This document shows positions 1-7,268 of a stretch of 25,961 nt of DNA, one piece after another (the first letter of the stretch is position 1; each line of letters begins with the position of its first letter). Under the pieces are notes generated by a model that saw only the letters and a program-made list of their open reading frames with translations, did no database searches and was not told where the DNA came from. The translations under genes were made by a program, and so were the position numbers. Source of the DNA: an uncultured Collinsella sp. (GTDB lineage Bacteria > Actinomycetota > Coriobacteriia > Coriobacteriales > Coriobacteriaceae); contig CAAENY010000092.1 of assembly GCA_900757465.1 (NCBI GenBank), forward strand, positions 1 through 25,961, written 5' to 3'.

Positions 1-28
1 AGAGGTCGCGAATGATCGTGTTGTCCAT
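1..28 (-). CDS. brxC: BREX protein BrxC, first nine codons only
   Basis: Only the N-terminus is inside the window. The minus strand reads ATG then Asp-Asn-Thr-Ile-Ile-Arg-Asp-Leu and runs off the left edge. A good ribosome binding site (AAAGGAG) lies just upstream of the ATG. BrxC is the large P-loop ATPase of BREX phage defence, and family members commonly begin with a short (T)IRDLF-like stretch. The identification rests mainly on gene order: it starts 78 bases after the end of brxB, the standard brxA-brxB-brxC order. Nothing about the ATPase domain can be checked here. Confidence 0.65.
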
Positions 29-106
29 GGGTGCTCCTTTGGGTTTGGGAACGTTATGGCAATGGGTTGTTACCGGCGGCAGGGACTTGCCTGCGGGGAG
101 CCGTGC

Positions 107-799
107 TTACGAGATATCGATGGCGCGGTAGTAGTTATCGGCCGGCAGACGGTTAAAGAGCTGGAAAGAAGAGCCGTTGAAACTGCCCGGATAGGCGGCG
201 ACCACAGGCACCTCATCAAAATCCGCAAGCATGCAATGGAGAAGCGTGTGCATGCGAAAGAATGGGAAGACCTCGCCCGCGCCGGTGAGGAGAACGACGT
301 CTCCAGGCGCGTGCGGCTCGGTCTGCTCAAGGATGTACGCGGCGACTTTCTCGGGCGAGGCGAACTTGGCCACGTCCTCGAGCACGCGCTGGGTACCGCG
401 GCGCTCCTCTTGGCGTGGGATGGCCTTAAGGACACGGCGTTTTTCGAGAATTGCCAGCACGGCGTCGTAGAGGTTCACGACCTTGAGCGTGCACGGAAGC
501 TTGTCGGCCTCGGCATCGCGTGAAAGGGCGTCAAATAATGCACGCGCTTCAAACTCCAGCGCGGGGTCATAGCAAAAGGTGTGGAAGCCAATCTCATTGC
601 CTATGCCCTTGTTGGCCAAAAAGTCCTCGCTGCATAGGCACTCGCGCAGAAGCTGAGCGCGTCGCTCAAATTCCTGACGGGCGTGCTCGGAGCGGACATG
701 CGCCGCCACGACGCTCTTACGGGAATGGATGCCGATATTGGTGGTGAGATCGGTCGCCGGGGTGATAGCAGGTTCGGCGGCGTTGTTGACGGGAGCCAC
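107..799 (-). CDS. brxB: BREX protein BrxB (DUF1788 family)
   Basis: The 230-residue protein has the DUF1788 hallmarks. Near the C-terminus it reads GEVFPFFRMHTLLHCM, then VPVVAAYPGSFNGSSFQLF and a terminal NYYRAIDI. These match the family pattern of a G-E-v-f-p-f-x-R-x-H segment, P-V-v-x-x-Y-P-G, and a closing N-Y-Y-R-A. BrxB is a core BREX component required for defence, and its biochemical role is not settled. The start is a GTG one base after the brxA stop, so translation is probably coupled. No better start is visible and the ribosome binding site is weak. The first 30 or so residues (Ala/Pro/Thr-rich) look like a non-conserved extension compared with the usual length near 200. The family call is firm; the exact start is less so. 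Confidence 0.88.
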   Translation of the reverse strand: MAPVNNAAEPAITPATDLTTNIGIHSRKSVVAAHVRSEHARQEFERRAQLLRECLCSEDFLANKGIGNEIGFHTFCYDPALEFEARALFDALSRDAEADKLPCTLKVVNLYDAVLAILEKRRVLKAIPRQEERRGTQRVLEDVAKFASPEKVAAYILEQTEPHAPGDVVLLTGAGEVFPFFRMHTLLHCMLADFDEVPVVAAYPGSFNGSSFQLFNRLPADNYYRAIDIS

Positions 800-800
800 G

Positions 801-1451
801 CTACATCACCACCCTGCCGGTAAGGGCCGCGATAAGCGACTGCTCGCCCAGCAGAACCAAGGCTCGCTCGACATCGGAATCGAGGAAGAGTGGTGACAGG
901 CGCTCGGACTCCGGGCCCTGGCCCTCGCCGATAAGGCCGGCATGGCGGAGCGTCTGGCGGAGCGAGCCCTTAATGCGCTTGACCGTGGCCTCAGTCCAGC
1001 GGGCCGCGTCCGGATACTCCGTGGTAAAGCGTGTCATAAAGGCGTTGAGGTCAACCGCCGTAAAGGCATAATCGAAGTTTTGTAGGCGCTCCCCTACCTC
1101 GACGAGCACGAGCTCGCGCACGATATCGTAGCGGCAGATCATGCTGTAGAAGATGGCCTGATCCGCCTGCGTGGGGGTGCCGGATGCTATGAGGCCGGTT
1201 AGGGATAACGCAGCCTCGACGGCGGTATTGGGGTCGATGCCGCGCGCGACGCATGCGGCGTCCGTGGGCACCATGGCGTCGAGGCGGCGAAGGCACACGG
1301 TTGCGCGGTTGGCGACCATGCGCTCCGTGGGATATTGAAAGAGGTTCTCGCTCTTTACGCGTACAATGACTTGCTCGTCACTTGCGCCCTGCATACGCAG
1401 GGCAGCGACGATGCGCATCTCATGCGGGAGGAATTGCTCGCGGGTGAGCAC
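801..1451 (-). CDS. brxA: BREX protein BrxA (DUF1819 family)
   Basis: The 216-residue protein starts LTREQFLPHEMRIVAALRMQG and continues with SENLFQYPTERM, the DUF1819 signature (an E-x-R segment, then E-N-L-F-Q and a helical repeat with RRL). Together with brxB and brxC it marks a BREX operon, probably type 1-like; pglX, pglZ and brxL would lie beyond the left edge. BrxA is a small, mostly helical protein reported to bind DNA. The only possible start in this frame is the GTG at 1451-1449, because an in-frame TAA lies at 1478-1476 and no other start falls between. The first G of that GTG is the last base of a ten-G run, and no clear ribosome binding site precedes it. Conserved sequence begins almost at once, so a few N-terminal residues typical of the family may be missing or encoded in another frame upstream of the run. 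Confidence 0.86.
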   Translation of the reverse strand: MLTREQFLPHEMRIVAALRMQGASDEQVIVRVKSENLFQYPTERMVANRATVCLRRLDAMVPTDAACVARGIDPNTAVEAALSLTGLIASGTPTQADQAIFYSMICRYDIVRELVLVEVGERLQNFDYAFTAVDLNAFMTRFTTEYPDAARWTEATVKRIKGSLRQTLRHAGLIGEGQGPESERLSPLFLDSDVERALVLLGEQSLIAALTGRVVM

Positions 1452-1460
1452 CCCCCCCCC
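1451..1460 (-). repeat. Ten-base poly-G tract at the brxA start codon
   Basis: Ten consecutive C on the plus strand read as G10 on the coding strand, and the last G is the first base of the brxA GTG start. A change of length moves upstream GTG codons into or out of frame. By counting, eleven G joins the GTG at 1492-1490 to brxA, and nine or twelve G joins the GTG at 1485-1483. The tract therefore can alter both the start and the spacing to any ribosome binding site. Runs like this are prone to slipped-strand mispairing, and also to sequencing error. Confidence 0.7.
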
Positions 1461-1753
1461 GAACGCTTTTTGTGGTTACATCCACAGTACACGCTCCAAG
1501 GGTGTCAAAGGCTGTCACAAGTGCGCCGCAACCCGGCAGGCAGGCGCGGCGCACATGACAATAATCATACCTGTTGGTAAAAAAGTTACCACGCCCAGAG
1601 TGTCAAATGTTGAGCAACAAAATTAAATCCGGTTAATGGTCATTTTCGCAGCTCAGAAGCTTTGACGAGGTCGCCCCAAATCACACTTGCCAGACAACCG
1701 CGCTTACGAATGCAGGCACGCACACGTCCAACGCCATCCTCCGCTATATTCAA
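1461..1753. other. Intergenic region upstream of brxA and the antitoxin-like gene
   Basis: This gap of about 300 bases separates the divergent brxA and the small gene at 1793. It holds a perfect 9-base inverted repeat, GTGCGCCGC at 1521-1529 with GCGGCGCAC at 1546-1554, able to form a hairpin. It also holds a TTGACA on the minus strand at 1508-1503, but no convincing -10 lies at the right distance. A separate palindrome is listed at 1575-1591. The part from about 1590 to 1753 is AT-richer and shows no coding sequence I can support. Confidence 0.5.
1575..1591. promoter_or_regulatory. 17-bp palindrome TGGTAA-N5-TTACCA upstream of brxA
   Basis: TGGTAA and TTACCA are perfect inverted half-sites separated by AAAAG, 124 bases upstream of the brxA start. 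Size and symmetry suit a dimeric repressor. BREX operons are often controlled by WYL-domain BrxR regulators, but none is encoded in this window, so the protein that binds here is unknown. Confidence 0.4.
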
Positions 1754-1779
1754 CATAGAGTTATATATATGCTTCTATG
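1754..1779 (+). promoter_or_regulatory. 26-bp palindromic promoter/operator of the small antitoxin-like gene
   Basis: CATAGA (1754-1759) and TCTATG (1774-1779) are perfect inverted half-sites around an AT-rich TATATATAT core that can serve as a -10. The site ends just before the GGAG ribosome binding site of the gene starting at 1793. A palindrome covering the promoter is the usual layout for antitoxins that repress their own gene. Confidence 0.45.
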
Positions 1780-1792
1780 TATGGAGTTTCGC

Positions 1793-1966
1793 ATGCCTGT
1801 CGTAAAGCCTATTTCTGATCAGACGCGCGCACTAACCACCATTCAGGAACACGAAGATCACATTCAACGTGCCATCACGCGTGGCTACGACGACCTCGCT
1901 AACGGCCGCATTCGATCCTGGAAACAAGCAAAGGCCGAGGCGGATCGGATACGAGCTTCCAGATAA
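1793..1966 (+). CDS. Small orphan antitoxin-like protein (Phd/YefM-like N-terminus)
   Basis: The protein has 57 residues starting MPVVKPISDQ, with GGAG placed six bases before the ATG; an in-frame ATG 24 bases earlier has no such site. The opening resembles Phd/YefM antitoxins, which often begin with x-x-x-P-I-S-D-L. The end (ITRGYDDLANGRIRSWKQAKAEADRIRAS) resembles the toxin-binding tail of the same class, with an acidic-basic amphipathic helix. The middle of a normal antitoxin, where the DNA-binding fold is completed, is absent, so it may be an internally shortened relic. No toxin gene follows: the next gene is serC. The palindrome over its promoter supports autoregulation. It could instead be an unrelated small DNA-binding protein. 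Confidence 0.45.
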   Translation: MPVVKPISDQTRALTTIQEHEDHIQRAITRGYDDLANGRIRSWKQAKAEADRIRASR

Positions 1967-2097
1967 ACCCTCCCCCATGTAACCATCCTGTAAATCATAG
2001 CGGCGCAGTCGGGTTTTGCTGTGATGCGGTCGCGCCTGGCGCTCCACTGTGCTAAAGTATCCCGAACGTTCAAACGACTACGAGGGGGAACTAGAAG

Positions 2098-3222
2098 ATG
2101 GCACGTGTGCACAACTTCTCAGCTGGCCCGGCCGCGCTGCCTACAAGCGTGCTCGCCGAGATCGCCGACGAGATGATGGACTACCGCGATTGCGGCATGT
2201 CCGTGCTCGAGATGAGCCATCGATCTAGCATGTACCAGCAGATCATCGACGACGCCGAGGCAACCCTGCGCCGCCTGCTGAGCATCCCCGACAACTACCG
2301 TGTCCTGTTTTTGCAGGGCGGCGCCACGCTGCAGTTTGCGGGCATCCCCATGAACCTCATGCGCCGCGGCCGCGCCGGCTACGTCGTGACCGGCAACTTT
2401 GCTAACAAGGCGTACAAGGAGACCGCCAAGTACGGCGAGGCCGTGCTGCTCGCGAGCTCCGAGGACACCAATTTCGACCGCATTCCCACCATGGCCGACG
2501 TCAACGCGCGCATTGCCGCCGAGGCCGCGGGCGACGGGCTCGACTACGTCTACATCTGCCAGAACAACACCATCTTTGGCACCATGTTCCACGAGCTGCC
2601 CAACTGCGGTGATGTGCCGCTGGTCGCCGATGTCTCGAGCTGCTTTTTGTCGCAGCCGCTCGACATTGAGCGCTACGGACTCATTTACGCCGGCGCGCAG
2701 AAAAACGCCGGCGCCGCGGGCGTCACCGTGGTTATCGTGCGCGATGACCTAATCGCCAACGGCCCGGCCTTTGCACAAACGCCGCAGTACATGGACCTTA
2801 AGACCCAGGCCGCCAAGGGCTCCATGCTCAACACGCCCAACACCTTTGGCATCTACGTGTGCGGCAAGGTGTTCCGTTGGGTCGAGGAGACCGGCGGACT
2901 TGCCGCCATGGCCGAGCGCAACTGGGCCAAGGCCAACCTGCTCTACGACCTGCTCGAGCACAGCGTGCTGTTCCATGGCACCACACAGGCCGACAGCCGT
3001 TCCATCGCCAACGTCACCTTCCGCACCGGCGACGCCGAGCTCGACGCGGCCTTTGTCGCAGGCGCGGCCGAGCACCAGATTCAAAACGTCAAGGGCCATC
3101 GCCTGGTGGGCGGAATGCGCGCCAGCGTCTACAACGCCGTAACCATGGAAGACGTGCAGGCACTGGCCTCATACATGAAGGACTTCGAAGCGCAGCATGG
3201 TTTGAGCCCGCGATCTAACTAG
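2098..3222 (+). CDS. serC: Phosphoserine aminotransferase
   Basis: SerC transfers the amino group of glutamate to 3-phosphohydroxypyruvate, giving 3-phosphoserine, the second step of serine synthesis. The 374-residue protein is full length for the family. It opens with the typical NFSAGPAALP, has the GGATLQF phosphate/PLP contact region at residues 74-80, and the PLP lysine K202 in YAGAQKNAGAAG. The ATG follows a purine-rich site (GAGGGGGAAC). A possible extended -10 (TGCTAAAGT, 2050-2058) lies about 40 bases upstream. serA begins 69 bases downstream on the same strand, so the two probably form an operon ending at the terminator at 4496-4524. The enzyme is cytoplasmic. Confidence 0.97.
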   Translation: MARVHNFSAGPAALPTSVLAEIADEMMDYRDCGMSVLEMSHRSSMYQQIIDDAEATLRRLLSIPDNYRVLFLQGGATLQFAGIPMNLMRRGRAGYVVTGNFANKAYKETAKYGEAVLLASSEDTNFDRIPTMADVNARIAAEAAGDGLDYVYICQNNTIFGTMFHELPNCGDVPLVADVSSCFLSQPLDIERYGLIYAGAQKNAGAAGVTVVIVRDDLIANGPAFAQTPQYMDLKTQAAKGSMLNTPNTFGIYVCGKVFRWVEETGGLAAMAERNWAKANLLYDLLEHSVLFHGTTQADSRSIANVTFRTGDAELDAAFVAGAAEHQIQNVKGHRLVGGMRASVYNAVTMEDVQALASYMKDFEAQHGLSPRSN

Positions 3223-3291
3223 CCCGCAACGAGCGGGCCGACCAGCCACTTTAAACCACTTGTTTTAAACAAACCTGCTAAGGAGTTTTCC

Positions 3292-4455
3292 ATGCGCAAG
3301 ATTAAGACCATCGACGACATTACCAAGGACGGCAAAGTCGAGTTTGGCGAGGGCTACGAGTTTGTAAGCACCGCCGAGGAGGCCGACGCCATCCTGATGC
3401 GCTCGACCGACCTGCACGGCTACGAGCTGCCCGAGGGCATCCGCGCCATCGCCCGCTGCGGCGCCGGCGTCAACAACATCCCCGTCGAGGAGTACGCCAA
3501 GAAGGGCGTCGTCGTCTTTAACTCCCCCGGCGCCAACAGCAACGCCGTCAAGGAGCTCGTCCTGGGCATGCTGGTGCTTTCGAGCCGCGGCGTGGTGCAA
3601 TCGATGAACTGGGTGCGTGACAACGCCGACGATCCCGAGATTCAGGTCGATGCCGAAAAGGCCAAGAAGGCCTTTGTGGGCCGCGAGCTCAAGGGCAAGC
3701 GCATCGGCGTCATCGGCCTGGGCAACGTGGGTTCAAAGGTCGCCAACGCCTGCGTCGACCTGGGCATGGACGTTTACGGCTACGACCCGTTCATTTCCGT
3801 TGAGCACGCGTGGGTGCTGAGCCGCGAGGTGCAGCGCGTGGGCACGCTCGAGGACCTGTGCCGCGGCTGCGACTACCTCACCGTGCACGTGCCCAGCAAG
3901 GCCGACACCATCGGCATGATCAGCACCGAGCAGATTAACCTGCTGGCACCCGACGCCGTGCTCATCAACTACGCACGCGAAACCATCATTGACGAGGACG
4001 CCGTCGACGCTGCCCTGCGCGAGGGCAAGCTGAGCTGGTTTAGCTGCGACTTTGCCACGCCCAAGACCGTCAAGATGCCCAACACGTTTATCACCACGCA
4101 CTCGGGCGCCGGCACCGGTGAGGCCGAGGCCAACTGCGCCGATATGGCCATCAGCGAGCTCAAGGATTACCTGGAAAACGGCAACATCGCGCACAGCGTC
4201 AACTACCCCGCCTGCAGCATGGGCAAGGCGCGCGCCGCGAGCCGCATCGCCTGCCTGCACGCCAACGTCCCCAACATGATCGGCCAGATCACGGCCATTC
4301 TCGCCAAGGACAACGCCAACGTGCAGCGTATGACCAACGAATCCGCCGGCGAGAACGCCTACACCATGTTCGACACCGACGAGCACCTGGACAGCAGCAC
4401 CATCGAGGCGCTCAAGCAGATTCCCTCGATGTATCGCGTGCGCGTGATCAAATAG
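3292..4455 (+). CDS. serA: D-3-phosphoglycerate dehydrogenase, short form with ACT domain
   Basis: SerA oxidises 3-phosphoglycerate to 3-phosphohydroxypyruvate with NAD, the first and committed step of serine synthesis. The 387-residue protein has the 2-hydroxyacid dehydrogenase layout. The Rossmann nucleotide site VIGLGNVGS is at 140-148, the substrate arginine R229 in NYARET, and the catalytic histidine H270 in THSGAGTGEAEAN. A C-terminal ACT-like region from about 320 (HANVPNMIGQITAILA) is the usual site of serine feedback. The Glu-Pro segment seen in long-form enzymes before the histidine is replaced by CDFATP, as in a short bacterial subgroup with D-F-P at this place. AAGGAG precedes the ATG. 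The gene order serC-serA is the reverse of pathway order. Confidence 0.95.
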   Translation: MRKIKTIDDITKDGKVEFGEGYEFVSTAEEADAILMRSTDLHGYELPEGIRAIARCGAGVNNIPVEEYAKKGVVVFNSPGANSNAVKELVLGMLVLSSRGVVQSMNWVRDNADDPEIQVDAEKAKKAFVGRELKGKRIGVIGLGNVGSKVANACVDLGMDVYGYDPFISVEHAWVLSREVQRVGTLEDLCRGCDYLTVHVPSKADTIGMISTEQINLLAPDAVLINYARETIIDEDAVDAALREGKLSWFSCDFATPKTVKMPNTFITTHSGAGTGEAEANCADMAISELKDYLENGNIAHSVNYPACSMGKARAASRIACLHANVPNMIGQITAILAKDNANVQRMTNESAGENAYTMFDTDEHLDSSTIEALKQIPSMYRVRVIK

Positions 4456-4495
4456 CGCCGGCGCTAAACCTGCCAGACAGGCCATGAAGCCCATT

Positions 4496-4524
4496 CGGCC
4501 CCCGTTTTCACGAAACGGGGGCCG
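4496..4524 (+). terminator. Intrinsic terminator of serC-serA
   Basis: CGGCCCCCGTTT pairs perfectly with AAACGGGGGCCG around a five-base loop, a 12-bp stem followed by ATTTCGTT. It lies 40 bases after the serA stop. Confidence 0.85.
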
Positions 4525-4563
4525 ATTTCGTTGCTCCGGCTAGTTTTGAAAATGCTACCCAGA

Positions 4564-4710
4564 ACAAGTTTTTTCGGATAATCGACAGTTCTGCCCAAAT
4601 CACCGAGCGCACCTGCTTTGATAAACAGCTTTATCAGGGACTTTAGTAGGTAAAAATCAATCTCTATATGTCAAATTAAAGTTGACTGTCGATTTTCCGA
4701 AACAACTTGT
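4564..4710. repeat. 147-bp element with 26-bp inverted ends
   Basis: The left end (4564-4589, beginning ACAAGTTTTTTCGG) and the right end (4685-4710, ending CCGAAACAACTTGT) are inverted copies matching at 24 of 26 positions. They enclose 95 AT-rich bases with no credible coding sequence. Inside is a perfect small hairpin, TGATAAA-CAGC-TTTATCA (4618-4635). No clear target-site duplication flanks the ends. It could be a miniature transposable element or an RNA with a long stem. It fills most of the 350-base gap between serA and the next gene; the rest of that gap (4525-4563 and 4711-4804) shows nothing I can assign. Confidence 0.6.
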
Positions 4711-4804
4711 GTCGAGTATCATTTTTAAAGCCCTTCCAAGGCGAAACTGAAGCCTTTTTCGCGCCCAAAACTATAGCTCGTGCGACCGTTTTCCACCTGC
4801 ACGA

Positions 4805-5854
4805 CTACATTCCCGCCCAATCGATAAAAATCTCCTCACGAAGCCGCCGTTCGAGCTCCTGCTGCCGTGGCGTCTTGTCTTTCAGCGGCACATCGAGATA
4901 GGACATGATGAGTTCCACCACTACGCGGAAGGCACCGGGGTCGGCCAGCTGACCATAGGTCATCAGAACGACGGGATATCCCATCGTCTGCAGGGCCGTC
5001 GTTCGATCGGAGTCCGATATCTTGGATTCTATGGATCCGTGAATGGCTTTACCTTGACATTCAACCAAGCACTCTCGGCTGCCGTCCTTATTTGCCAGCA
5101 GGATATCGGCATAGCGCCTATCAAGCCCCGAAATCAGGCGGGCACTGCGCGTCAAACGAATCTCGACGTTATTGGTAAGGCTCAGCCCTTCGCCGCCGCG
5201 CAACCTCGTAAGGCCAAACAGCATTGAAGCCTGGACCTCGAGCGGCGATGCCGCCACCCCCGTAACGCATTTCGCGGCGCGCGTGAACGATTTAGCACCG
5301 CGGAGCCCCGGGATCTTATCGACGTACTCGGTAAGTTCAGAGAGCTCAATCAAGGGAGGTCGTTTCCACAAGTCTGTTGGATTCCCCGAGACATCCTTTA
5401 CGTTTTCCCAGCCCAACCGTGCGTCACCCCACCGGCTCCCATATGCCTGCTCAAGCGCCAACTTTACCTGAGACGCAATCTTACACACGGCAAAGGTGCC
5501 GCACATCTCATACATGCACATGATTAGACGCTCGTTAGAGACCGAGGAAGACAGGGTCAACAGGGTAAAGAGCGGGGACGCGACATCAAGGCCAAACTCC
5601 GTCTGCCGCATGGAATCAAACGGCCTCTCCCCGTTCCAAACATGCCTGACAATGCGATCACCCTTACGTCCGCAGCTGCCCTGCGCCAAAACGTGTAACG
5701 GGGTGCCAAGGAAATGCGTGACGAGCGGATGCTCACAAAGGCGCTCCCTGCGCGGATCGTCCGCAGAATCGGGCAGGTCCGGCATTATCACCAAGACCTG
5801 TGGGGGTATCCGGTGATACCGAAAGGCAGATATGTCGCACAGCATGTCGTCCAT
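4805..5854 (-). CDS. AbiEi-like / DUF559-type nuclease-fold protein, copy A
   Basis: The 349-residue protein has no well-known name. The N-terminal part (DISAFRYHRIPP) resembles the start of AbiEi-type proteins, and the middle carries an MYEMCGTFAV segment. The C-terminal part has features of a Vsr/DUF559-like PD-(D/E)XK nuclease fold: E206 in SPLEVQ, D250 in YADILL, E265 and K269 in VECQGK, an H, then SDSDRTTALQTMGYPVV. Order and spacing match the gene at 14028-15218, so the two are distant paralogs. The ATG at 5854 was chosen because it puts the conserved N-terminus at the same place as in that relative; the frame is open further upstream. No good ribosome binding site is visible. It stands alone and faces the M20 peptidase gene. 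A role in phage defence is only a guess. Confidence 0.6.
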   Translation of the reverse strand: MDDMLCDISAFRYHRIPPQVLVIMPDLPDSADDPRRERLCEHPLVTHFLGTPLHVLAQGSCGRKGDRIVRHVWNGERPFDSMRQTEFGLDVASPLFTLLTLSSSVSNERLIMCMYEMCGTFAVCKIASQVKLALEQAYGSRWGDARLGWENVKDVSGNPTDLWKRPPLIELSELTEYVDKIPGLRGAKSFTRAAKCVTGVAASPLEVQASMLFGLTRLRGGEGLSLTNNVEIRLTRSARLISGLDRRYADILLANKDGSRECLVECQGKAIHGSIESKISDSDRTTALQTMGYPVVLMTYGQLADPGAFRVVVELIMSYLDVPLKDKTPRQQELERRLREEIFIDWAGM

Positions 5855-6008
5855 AAAGGATACGTACCCACCGCGCCGTTTGTGAACCCACTCGGACGGC
5901 AAACGCGATGGCTTAGCCTGCGAACGGTAAATGCTGCTGCGCGCGCGTCGCAAATCCCTTAGGAGGCTTACAATCGGTTTGGAAAGCAGACTGATTGTGA
6001 GGTTTCAT

Positions 6009-7229
6009 ATGGTTGATGAGGACTTTGCCTGGCGGCTTACGCAAGGACTCGTGCGGATCGACAGTTCCGACCCAGGTGCGCATGAGGGCGAGATTGAACG
6101 CTATATCAAAGCGTTGGTTGAGGAACGGTTGGCGCAGCTGAGCCATCCGGTACTCGATGCCGTGCAGATTGCAGAGCACGAAGTACTCCCCGGGCGCCGC
6201 AACCTTATGGTCACCGTGCCGGGCCAAAGCGACGAGCCGCGACTCGTCTATATCTGCCACATGGATACCGTCACCCTGGGAGATGGCTGGGACGCGGACA
6301 CGCCGCCGCTCGGGGCGACCGCGCGGGACGATAAGCTCTATGGCCGCGGCGCCTGCGACATGAAGGGCGGCCTGGCTTGCGCCATTGCCGCGCTGGTCCA
6401 TACGCTCGAGCGCATGGCGGGGGATGGCTCGCTGCCCCGCCGCGGCTTTTCGCTCATCTGCTCGGTCGATGAAGAGGACTTTATGCGAGGCTCCGAGGCG
6501 GCCATCAATGCCGGCTGGGTCGGTTCGCGCGAATGGGTGCTGGATACCGAGCCCACCGACGGGCAGATTCAGGTGGCGCACAAGGGGCGCACGTGGTTCG
6601 AAATTGAAATGGCCGGTGTCACGGCGCATGCGAGTCAGCCTTGGAAGGGCGCAGACGCCGTCGCCGCTATGGCCGAGGTCGTGTGTTCGCTTCGTCGCGC
6701 GTTTGCGGCGTTGCCGCTGCATGAGGAGCTGGGAGCTTCGACCATCACGTTTGGACAAATCGAGGGCGGTTATCGACCCTACGTCGTGCCCGACCGCGCC
6801 AAAGTCTGGGTCGACATGCGCCTGACCCCGCCGACCGATACGGCCGCCGCAATCAATATGGTCGAGCAGGCCATTGTCGCTGCCGAGGCCGCGGTTCCCG
6901 GCTGCCATGGCAGCTACGTCGTGACGGGCGACCGCCCCGCCATCGAGCGCGACCCGAACTCTCCTCTTCTAGCAGCGCTCAAGCGTGCCGCCGATGACGT
7001 GACGGACGCGGACACGACCGTCGGCTTCTTTACCGGCTACACCGACACCGCCGTCATTGCCGGCAAGACAGGCAACCGCAATTGCATGAGCTACGGTCCC
7101 GGGTCGCTCGCGCTCGCGCACAAGCCTAACGAATATGTGCCCCATGCCGATATCGTTCGTTGTCAGCAGGTGCTAATCGCGCTCGCCGATAACGTGCTCT
7201 GGGACGCGAGCGGCCAAGTTGGGGCATAA
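6009..7229 (+). CDS. M20-family metallopeptidase/deacylase (ArgE/DapE/CPG2-like)
   Basis: This is a cytoplasmic dinuclear zinc amidohydrolase of 406 residues. The metal and catalytic residues are all visible: H84 and D86 in CHMDTV, D117 in GRGACDMKGG, the Glu pair E155-E156 in SVDEED, an acidic residue in LDTEPTDG near 179-181, and H371 in LAHKPNEYV. The dimerisation domain sits between, with the conserved GVTAHAS near 203-209. The substrate cannot be told from sequence; N-acetylornithine, succinyl-diaminopimelate and small peptides are all possible. The ATG at 6009 follows GTGAGG at good spacing. The open frame reaches back to 5931, but those residues are basic and unlike the family. The next gene starts 39 bases downstream. 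Confidence 0.9.
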   Translation: MVDEDFAWRLTQGLVRIDSSDPGAHEGEIERYIKALVEERLAQLSHPVLDAVQIAEHEVLPGRRNLMVTVPGQSDEPRLVYICHMDTVTLGDGWDADTPPLGATARDDKLYGRGACDMKGGLACAIAALVHTLERMAGDGSLPRRGFSLICSVDEEDFMRGSEAAINAGWVGSREWVLDTEPTDGQIQVAHKGRTWFEIEMAGVTAHASQPWKGADAVAAMAEVVCSLRRAFAALPLHEELGASTITFGQIEGGYRPYVVPDRAKVWVDMRLTPPTDTAAAINMVEQAIVAAEAAVPGCHGSYVVTGDRPAIERDPNSPLLAALKRAADDVTDADTTVGFFTGYTDTAVIAGKTGNRNCMSYGPGSLALAHKPNEYVPHADIVRCQQVLIALADNVLWDASGQVGA

Positions 7230-7268
7230 TAAGCCGCGAACAAACCGACTCGTGCGTTAGGACCGCCC

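Noticed and set aside
1335..1626. Two overlapping plus-strand frames across the brxA start
   Set aside because: No domain, no ribosome binding site, and overlap with brxA and its regulatory region.
3733..4494. Minus-strand frame opposite serA
   Set aside because: Gly/Val/Ala/His-rich shadow of an unambiguous dehydrogenase gene.
5931..6008. Longer N-terminus for the M20 peptidase
   Set aside because: The extra residues are basic and unlike the family, and GTGAGG sits correctly before the ATG at 6009.
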